Positions 6,740 through 11,574 of a stretch of 11,574 nucleotides of DNA are shown here, in pieces; positions within the stretch are counted from its first letter, which is position 1; the number at the start of each line of letters is the position of its first letter. Below the pieces are notes generated by a model that saw only the letters and a list, made by a program, of their open reading frames with translations, was not told the origin of the DNA and ran no database searches. The translations under genes and the position numbers were made by a program. The DNA is from an uncultured cyanobacterium (GTDB taxonomy: Bacteria > Cyanobacteriota > Cyanobacteriia > Pseudanabaenales > Pseudanabaenaceae). The DNA lies in the NCBI GenBank assembly GCA_903819605.1, contig CAIJEA010000609.1, forward strand, positions 1 through 11,574, in the 5' to 3' direction.

Positions 6740-7963
6740 ATGCAAATTCATCGATTAGCTCTAAAAAATTTTAAATGCTTTAAAGAAGTAGATGTTTCTT
6801 TCTCAAAAATAACTTTGCTTACAGGTGAAAACAGTAGTGGTAAAAGCTCTTTAATATACGGAATACTTGCTCCTCTACAAAGTGTTGTTGCTAATGAATA
6901 CTCATTCCCATTGTACTTGTCACTTAATGGCAACTATGTAAATATGGGAGGATTTGCTGAGGTGTTATTTAAGCATGATTTAAATAATAACGTTGGAATT
7001 AATCTAAATATTTCTAGTAATGAATTAGATGTCTTTGATTTTGAAACCCAGTGGCATTTTGACACAATAAGCCGAACTCCTAGTTTAGTTCAACTGCAAA
7101 TAGATTCTTCAGTTATGCCTATGATTAAGTTAAGCCAAAATGAGAAGTTATCTTATGTAGTGAATATTGGTGAAAATACTATAGAGATAAATAGCTTACG
7201 AATAAATAACCTTTCTCAGAAAGTTTACAAATCACAACTTGATTTTTATGAATATTTTTTAGATTTATCTGATAAATTAAAAACTGGTTTGAATTATCAG
7301 TTTAATTTTATTAGCTCCTTTAGATTACATCCTGAACGAACTTACTATCAATCGATGGGAAACAGTAAAATTGATAAATTTGGTGCTGGTTATATCGATC
7401 AAATACTAGATTGGAACGATCGCCAATCAGAAGAATTATATGAGTTAATCCCTATCCTTAAAGATTTAAAGATATTGTATGACATTAAACCTCATAGATT
7501 AGTAGGTGGTAGATTCGAGATAAAAGTCAAGGTAAAGAGTAAAAGCAAGTGGGAATCATTAGCTGATGTCGGATTTGGTATTAGTCAATTTTTACCAATT
7601 ATTGTTGCTGACTTACAGTTGTCAGATGACTCAACTTTGATTATGTCTCAACCAGAAATCCATTTACATCCATCAGTTCAAGCTAACTTAGGTGACTACT
7701 TAGTAAAGCAAGTTAATGAGAGAAATAAAAACTATATTGTTGAAACTCATAGTGAGTATTTGCTTAATAGAATGAGATTACTTATTGTCAAAGGAGAAAT
7801 ATCGCCTGAAGATGTAGCCGTTTATTATTTTGAAAACTCAATTAAAGATGGGAGCATCACTCATCGTATTGAATTTACTAAAGATGGACAAATCTTAAAT
7901 GCTCCCAAAGGATTCTTTGAGACATATATGATTGATACGATGGATATCGCCCTTAATGCTTGA
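6740..7963 (+). CDS. ABC/OLD-like AAA ATPase with DUF3696-type C-terminus, candidate defence ATPase
   Basis: A 407-residue P-loop ATPase of the SMC/ABC-like group found in OLD, AriA and related conflict proteins. The N-terminus LKNFKCFKEVDVSFSKITLL leads into Walker A GENSSGKSS (29-37). A signature-like segment ADVGFGISQFLPI (275-287) and a Walker B-like IMSQPEIHLHP (301-311) follow, then an H-loop ETHSEYLLNRMR (335-346). The tail KDGQILNAPKGFFETYM (381-397) is typical of DUF3696 proteins. No TOPRIM nuclease domain is present, so the nuclease would be the next gene's product. Position 303 is Ser where an acidic residue is usual. The gene is very AT-rich (bases 7201-7260 have 12 G/C of 60) and has no intact HIP1, unlike its neighbours, which suggests transfer. 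No Shine-Dalgarno was seen. Family call is firm; defence role is inferred from the pairing. Confidence 0.87.
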   Translation: MQIHRLALKNFKCFKEVDVSFSKITLLTGENSSGKSSLIYGILAPLQSVVANEYSFPLYLSLNGNYVNMGGFAEVLFKHDLNNNVGINLNISSNELDVFDFETQWHFDTISRTPSLVQLQIDSSVMPMIKLSQNEKLSYVVNIGENTIEINSLRINNLSQKVYKSQLDFYEYFLDLSDKLKTGLNYQFNFISSFRLHPERTYYQSMGNSKIDKFGAGYIDQILDWNDRQSEELYELIPILKDLKILYDIKPHRLVGGRFEIKVKVKSKSKWESLADVGFGISQFLPIIVADLQLSDDSTLIMSQPEIHLHPSVQANLGDYLVKQVNERNKNYIVETHSEYLLNRMRLLIVKGEISPEDVAVYYFENSIKDGSITHRIEFTKDGQILNAPKGFFETYMIDTMDIALNA

Positions 7964-7988
7964 TAGGTTTAAATTTTAAAAATTTCTA

Positions 7989-8471
7989 ATGACTAGAAAA
8001 GATATCTTTATCGACAACAATATAGCAAAAAACTTTTCTAACCCACTCGATCCTGAGTACAAAAAATTAATTAAGTGGTTAATAGAATTTAATTCTAATC
8101 CCAAAAAACATGGTGATAATGCTCATTTAGTTGTTTCCCAAAAACTGATAGCCGAATATTACAGAACGATGGGACATGCATCATCAGGTAATAACATTGC
8201 CGTGATTATTAATCTATTAACCCAGCAAGGTCGATTGAATCGAATTAGTAACGAGCAGATAAAAGAATTTAAGCAAGAGCATTTCACAAAAAAAGTAGAA
8301 AGAAAGTTGATTTCTAATAAAGAAGATCGAGAACATATTCCCGTAGTTTTATTATCTGATCGCAAATATGCCCTGACATTAGATGAAAAATTTACTGCCG
8401 ACTTAGTGAAATTTCCTAGCTTTACGGTAACGATTGGTAAAAAACCATCCGATATTCCCTACGATAAATAA
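7989..8471 (+). CDS. PIN-like nuclease domain protein, partner of the ATPase
   Basis: A 160-residue protein with the layout of a PIN-fold ribonuclease. FIDNNIAKNF (7-16) gives the first acidic residue D9. VVSQKLIAEYYRT (48-60) gives E56. EDREHIPVVLLSDRKYALTLDEKF (112-135) gives D113 and D132 near the typical D-x-x-H and T-x-D positions. These four could form the metal site. Much of the middle (about 84-112) is charged and helical. It starts 25 bases after the ATPase stop on the same strand with no terminator between, so the two are probably one transcript. It shares the low G+C and lack of HIP1. The expected activity is RNA or single-strand cleavage controlled by the ATPase; this is inference. 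It could instead be a TA-like toxin, although no small antitoxin gene is visible. Confidence 0.65.
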   Translation: MTRKDIFIDNNIAKNFSNPLDPEYKKLIKWLIEFNSNPKKHGDNAHLVVSQKLIAEYYRTMGHASSGNNIAVIINLLTQQGRLNRISNEQIKEFKQEHFTKKVERKLISNKEDREHIPVVLLSDRKYALTLDEKFTADLVKFPSFTVTIGKKPSDIPYDK

Positions 8472-8543
8472 AGTAAATAGTCAGATCGTGTAGTTTGTGA
8501 CTTAAACCTATGACAGTTGCGTTAAACTAAAAAGCTTAGTCTC

Positions 8544-8549
8544 TATAAT
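8544..8549 (+). promoter_or_regulatory. Candidate -10 box of the VOC gene
   Basis: A perfect TATAAT lies 16 bases before the ATG at 8566. Transcription would start near 8556, giving an unusually short leader of about 10 bases. No good -35 at 17-18 bases was found (GTTAAA at 8521-8526 matches three of six). Confidence 0.4.
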
Positions 8550-8565
8550 ATGTAGTTGCTTTACG

Positions 8566-9084
8566 ATGGAGTCACTGTTTTCTACTCAAGGCATCATGGT
8601 TATGCTGCTTGGTGCATACGCTGTTGCCATGTGGATGTTCCTCACCAGCGCACCTAAAGTACATACGATCATGGTGTCAAATCTCGATCAAGCGCGATAC
8701 TTTTACGAAGGCGAGCTAAAGCTGCCGACCGCCGATGTGCCGCTACATTATTACTACGGCTATGAATATGGCATGGGCGCACCTGCTGACCCCATTTATA
8801 TCCCCGCCACGGCAAGAACCGCTAAGTCCAAGTATTCGGCAGATATGGAAGGCGCTTGGTATCAGCTAAAGAAAAATGTGCAACTGCACATTGTCCCTGG
8901 AGCAAATGCCACAGATAGCGATCGCGGTCGGCATATTTGCTTTAATCGTGACTGTATAGAGCAATTGTTATTACAAATCCAAGTGCGAGGCATCAAGCAC
9001 AAAGTTCGCAGTGAAAAACCACTTAATTTTTTGGTCAAAGACCCCGATGGTCAAGTAATTGAGATAGCTGAAGTGCTTAGCTAA
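8566..9084 (+). CDS. VOC (glyoxalase-fold) protein with N-terminal membrane anchor
   Basis: A 172-residue protein. Residues about 7-28 form one hydrophobic segment (IMVMLLGAYAVAMWMFL) without a clear signal-peptidase site, so it is probably a membrane anchor. The rest is a vicinal oxygen chelate domain: VHTIMVSNLDQARYFYEGEL (32-51) opens it, VQLHIVPGA (105-113) and RHICFNRDC (122-130) lie in the middle, and FLVKDPDGQVIEIAE (155-169) closes it. H33, H108, H123 and E166 are placed where metal ligands occur in this superfamily. The substrate cannot be told; lactoylglutathione lyase should not be assumed. It has a candidate promoter and its own strong terminator, so it is probably transcribed alone. 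It contains one intact HIP1, marking a return to native-looking DNA after the ATPase/PIN pair. Confidence 0.82.
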   Translation: MESLFSTQGIMVMLLGAYAVAMWMFLTSAPKVHTIMVSNLDQARYFYEGELKLPTADVPLHYYYGYEYGMGAPADPIYIPATARTAKSKYSADMEGAWYQLKKNVQLHIVPGANATDSDRGRHICFNRDCIEQLLLQIQVRGIKHKVRSEKPLNFLVKDPDGQVIEIAEVLS

Positions 9085-9102
9085 TATATTCTTGGTTAAT
9101 AT

Positions 9103-9135
9103 AAAAGAGGGCTTGCAATGCAAGCCCTCTTTTTT
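9103..9135 (+). terminator. Rho-independent terminator of the VOC gene
   Basis: A perfect 13-bp stem, AAAAGAGGGCTTG (9103-9115) with CAAGCCCTCTTTT (9121-9133), has a 5-base loop and runs directly into a T-tract (9130-9135). It starts 18 bases after the stop codon. Confidence 0.92.
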
Positions 9136-9158
9136 GATCTTGTGACCTAGATAACGTT

Positions 9159-9192
9159 TAGAATAGTCACAAGTATCCACAATGGATACTTG
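9159..9192 (+). promoter_or_regulatory. carA leader: candidate -10 box and hairpin just before the start codon
   Basis: CAAGTATCC (9170-9178) and GGATACTTG (9184-9192) form a perfect 9-bp inverted repeat with loop ACAAT, ending 20 bases before the carA ATG. TAGAAT (9159-9164) just upstream could be a -10 box, which would start the RNA near the foot of the hairpin. The element could be an RNA hairpin affecting translation or stability, or a DNA operator. There is no T-run, so it is not an intrinsic terminator. Confidence 0.45.
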
Positions 9193-9212
9193 ACGAACGA
9201 GTATTTGAAGAT

Positions 9213-10385
9213 ATGGCAACAAAGCAAGCAGCAATTTTGGTCTTGGCAGATGGTACTTGTTACCGTGGCTATGCGTTTGGAGCATCTGGAACCGCGATCG
9301 GCGAAGTAGTATTTAATACAGGTATGACTGGATACCAAGAGGTAATGACCGATCCCAGCTACCGAGGTCAAATTGTTACTTTTACCTGTCCCGAACTTGG
9401 CAATACAGGCGTAACTCCCGAAGATGATGAGTCCGATCGCCCCCAAGTGCGCGGCGTGATTGCCCGTAACATTACGGCGGTTCCTAGCAACTGGCGATCG
9501 CGTCAGTCCTTACCCGACTACCTCAAGGCACATAATGTCGTTGGCATTGCAGGGATTGATACTCGTGCGCTTACCCGTAAGCTGCGATCGCTTGGCGCAA
9601 TGAACGGCGGCATCTCTACCGAAATTCTCGATCCTGAAGCTTTACTTGAAAAGGTCAAAGCAGCACCATCGATGCAAGGTCAAAACCTCGCCCAAGCAGC
9701 TTCTACCGATCGCATTTATGAATGGTCTGATAAAACCTTACCTGAATGGGAATTTATCGAACCATCGCAATTAACAGGCGAAGCGATGACTGTCGTGGCG
9801 ATCGACTTTGGTGTGAAGCGCAATATCTTGCGCCGTCTTGCTAGCTATGGTTGCCGCGTGATCGTCGTTCCTGCTGACACCTCTGCCGAAAAGATTCTTT
9901 CTTACAATCCCGATGGTATCTTCCTCTCTAACGGACCTGGCGATCCCGCCGCCGTAACTCAGGGGATTGAAACTGCTAAAGCCTTACTAGATGCTAATAA
10001 GCCCTTATTTGGCATTTGCTTGGGACATCAAATTTTAGGCTTATCCATGGGTGGTGATACCTTCAAACTCAAGTTTGGACATCGTGGATTAAATCAACCT
10101 GCTCAAAATCAAGCTGAAAACGCCGATCGCCGTGTCGAGATCACTAGCCAAAATCATGGCTTTGCTCTTACTGGTCAGTCCTTTGAGGGATCTCCTGCAA
10201 TGTTGACCCATATCAATCTCAACGATCGCACTGTTGCAGGTTTAGAGCATAAGACACTGCCAATATTCTCAGTGCAATATCACCCTGAGGCAAGTCCAGG
10301 TCCCCATGATGCCGATTATCTATTCGAGCGTTTTGTGAACTCTATGCGCGAACATAAAAATAGCTCTAAGCAAGTCGCGGCTTAA
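9213..10385 (+). CDS. carA: Carbamoyl-phosphate synthase small (glutaminase) subunit
   Basis: The glutamine amidotransferase subunit of carbamoyl-phosphate synthase. It hydrolyses glutamine and passes ammonia to CarB, supplying arginine and pyrimidine synthesis in the cytoplasm. The 390-residue length is normal. The N-terminal CPSase small-chain domain covers about residues 1-150 (FNTGMTGYQEVMTDPSY, 34-50; GIAGIDTRALTRKLR, 111-125). The class I glutaminase domain follows, with LSNGPGDP (238-245), nucleophile C269 in GICLGHQ (267-273), and H357 and E359 in SVQYHPEASPGP (353-364), completing the triad. The ATG at 9213 gives the usual N-terminus. carB is not adjacent: the next gene is raf1. A perfect hairpin lies in the leader, and the gene is isolated by a terminator upstream and a GC-rich hairpin downstream. 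Confidence 0.97.
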   Translation: MATKQAAILVLADGTCYRGYAFGASGTAIGEVVFNTGMTGYQEVMTDPSYRGQIVTFTCPELGNTGVTPEDDESDRPQVRGVIARNITAVPSNWRSRQSLPDYLKAHNVVGIAGIDTRALTRKLRSLGAMNGGISTEILDPEALLEKVKAAPSMQGQNLAQAASTDRIYEWSDKTLPEWEFIEPSQLTGEAMTVVAIDFGVKRNILRRLASYGCRVIVVPADTSAEKILSYNPDGIFLSNGPGDPAAVTQGIETAKALLDANKPLFGICLGHQILGLSMGGDTFKLKFGHRGLNQPAQNQAENADRRVEITSQNHGFALTGQSFEGSPAMLTHINLNDRTVAGLEHKTLPIFSVQYHPEASPGPHDADYLFERFVNSMREHKNSSKQVAA

Positions 10386-10389
10386 TTTA

Positions 10390-10427
10390 CCCTCACCCCA
10401 CCAACCCCTCTCCCGTAGGAGAGGGGG
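10390..10427. repeat. REP-like GC-rich palindromic element between carA and raf1
   Basis: CCCCTCTCC (10405-10413) and GGAGAGGGG (10418-10426) form a perfect 9-bp stem with loop CGTA, preceded by CCCTCACCCC (10390-10399). Elements of this CCCTCACCCC...CCCCTCTCCC form are, from memory, dispersed in many copies in cyanobacterial genomes. It is strongly unlike the surrounding AT-rich spacer. With no T-run directly after the stem (CTAAAATCCTTTT follows), it is a weak terminator at best, although it may protect the carA mRNA 3' end. Only one copy is in this window, so its repeat status rests on recognition. Confidence 0.6.
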
Positions 10428-10449
10428 CTAAAATCCTTTTATAACAATT

Positions 10450-11541
10450 ATGCCAACTCCCGTAGCCACACTTCCCACAGACTCTGAAGGACTTTTAAGA
10501 CTCCTACGTCATAAAGAAGGAACTTGGGTGCAGTGGGGGATTGCTTGCCAAATGTTGCAAAAAATGGGCGAGAACACCCTTGCCATTTTTGAAAATACGG
10601 GTTTTGAGCCAATTCAACAAAATCAGATTGTGGTTGCCTCACAGGTCTATGCGAGTCTTCAAGCAGGTAATGCTGCGGATATAGTTCTCGCTCATTTTGA
10701 ACAAAAAGGCAGCGATATTCTCAATGAGTTGCGCGTACTCAACCAATCAGAGCGGGTGGCGATGGCAACTTTCGCACTCGAAAAAAATCTTGATGTTTTG
10801 GAAGCTAAAGATGTTGTCAAAGCAATTAAAGAAGCCTCTAATATAGCCAATTTACCCGAAGGGTTTACCCGTCATCCTGGGGATGCTGTGGTATTGCAAA
10901 TTCTGAAAGCAACACAGGGCAAGATCGATCCACAGGAACGCACCCGATTAATTGCGCGAGGATTACGATTTGCTCATAGTGACAAGGCTCGTGCTGCGAT
11001 CGAACGTCTGCTGATGGATATGTCATCCCCCCCGAAGAAGAAAGCACCTAACCTGCCTAACTTCCGTTACGATTCAGAGGATAGTATTCCGCGTATTTTG
11101 CCTGTTGTTGGCACTTTGCCTCTATCGATTGAGAAATTTAAAGCATTGCCTTTTGTTAATGAAATCGCGCCTTTTGGAATTGTGCATTCGACTGGTGATT
11201 CGACATGGGCAACTCTTCCTGGGTGGTTTGTAGTGCATGAAGCAGAAGATGGAGTAATCGTTTCTTGTAATACTGACACGTTGCAAGCCGCAATTAACCA
11301 AGAAGTTCTCAGCTCAGTTCGCGATCGCGCTGAAGATATTTTGGTACTAGTCGATCGCGCTCAACGGGATTGGGATGAAAATAGTTATTTTGCGATCGCT
11401 GGTGAAGATGGTAATCTCCAGTTTGCATGGTTTGAGTCCCAACCAGATGTAAAACTATTGGGCAAAATCACTTTAACTTTGCGTCCCAAGCGTTTCTTTG
11501 ACGAAGCTGCATCTCAAGATCGTTGGCAGTTTGAGGAATAA
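10450..11541 (+). CDS. raf1: RuBisCO accumulation factor 1
   Basis: Raf1, the chaperone that binds folded RbcL after chaperonin release, holds the RbcL dimers and helps RbcL8 assemble before RbcS replaces it. The 363-residue length fits cyanobacterial Raf1. The N-terminal alpha domain contains LLRLLRHKEGTWVQWGIAC (15-33) and ENTGFEPIQQNQIVVASQVY (48-67), both characteristic, and continues to about residue 190. A basic, proline-rich linker (SPPKKKAPNLPNFRY, about 193-207) leads to the C-terminal beta domain (about 210-355) that forms the dimer, including LPGWFVVHEAEDGVIVSCN and ending in LTLRPKRFFDEAASQDRWQFEE in two adjoining parts. The ATG at 10450 gives the standard N-terminus. It follows carA by 64 bases across a GC-rich hairpin; a shared transcript is possible but not implied. 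Two intact HIP1 copies lie near its 3' end. Confidence 0.95.
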   Translation: MPTPVATLPTDSEGLLRLLRHKEGTWVQWGIACQMLQKMGENTLAIFENTGFEPIQQNQIVVASQVYASLQAGNAADIVLAHFEQKGSDILNELRVLNQSERVAMATFALEKNLDVLEAKDVVKAIKEASNIANLPEGFTRHPGDAVVLQILKATQGKIDPQERTRLIARGLRFAHSDKARAAIERLLMDMSSPPKKKAPNLPNFRYDSEDSIPRILPVVGTLPLSIEKFKALPFVNEIAPFGIVHSTGDSTWATLPGWFVVHEAEDGVIVSCNTDTLQAAINQEVLSSVRDRAEDILVLVDRAQRDWDENSYFAIAGEDGNLQFAWFESQPDVKLLGKITLTLRPKRFFDEAASQDRWQFEE

Positions 11542-11574
11542 GGGACTCACAGGTCTAATACCAGATTTTTTGTG

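Noticed and set aside
7989..8471. Type II toxin-antitoxin reading of the PIN-like gene
   Set aside because: The adjoining gene is a 407-residue ATPase rather than a small DNA-binding antitoxin, and no small ORF with antitoxin features lies next to it.
9173..9189. NtcA-like GTA...TAC palindrome upstream of carA
   Set aside because: The spacing between GTA and TAC is 11 bases, not the 8 of the NtcA consensus; the sequence is explained by the larger 9-bp hairpin.
8971..9446. Minus-strand frames at 8971-9285 and 9147-9446
   Set aside because: They cross the VOC terminator and the start of carA and show no domain; they are shadows of real genes.

Overview
The window is chromosomal DNA from a cyanobacterium. 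The sequence itself supports this: the octamer GCGATCGC (HIP1, the dispersed cyanobacterial palindrome) occurs 18 times, and three genes are typical of the green lineage or of cyanobacteria: rpoB in its short cyanobacterial form, a CGLD27/Ycf36-type membrane protein, and the RuBisCO accumulation factor Raf1. I cannot fix the genus from this sequence; a Pseudanabaena-like or other filamentous lineage is only a guess. No rRNA, tRNA, CRISPR array, insertion sequence or origin was seen.

Layout. Positions 1-2486 on the minus strand are the first 828 codons of rpoB, which runs off the left edge. A 321-base divergent intergenic region holds a good candidate rpoB promoter and two HIP1 copies. All the other genes lie on the plus strand: a CGLD27-family membrane protein (2808-3293) with a terminator; an NTF2-like protein (3491-3847) overlapping folC (3828-5096) by 20 bases, with a strong terminator; def, peptide deformylase (5219-5785); a cupin (5836-6198); a short HAD-like protein resembling the C-terminal half of polynucleotide 3'-phosphatase (6303-6644); a two-gene, AT-rich pair coding for an ABC/OLD-like AAA ATPase with a DUF3696-type tail (6740-7963) and a PIN-like nuclease (7989-8471); a membrane-anchored VOC/glyoxalase-fold protein (8566-9084) with a strong terminator; carA (9213-10385); a REP-like hairpin; and raf1 (10450-11541).

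Most of the window is housekeeping: transcription (rpoB), folate (folC), N-terminal protein processing (def), arginine/pyrimidine synthesis (carA) and RuBisCO assembly (raf1). The gene order does not suggest one pathway. The part that stands out is 6645-8471. The ATPase and PIN-like genes are 25 bases apart on one strand, are much richer in A+T than carA, and contain no intact HIP1 site. A P-loop ATPase paired with a small nuclease is a common plan for antiphage or other conflict systems. I see this pair as a candidate defence module; its activity is inferred, not shown. The truncated HAD-like gene just upstream has lost the canonical nucleophile motif and is a separate oddity.
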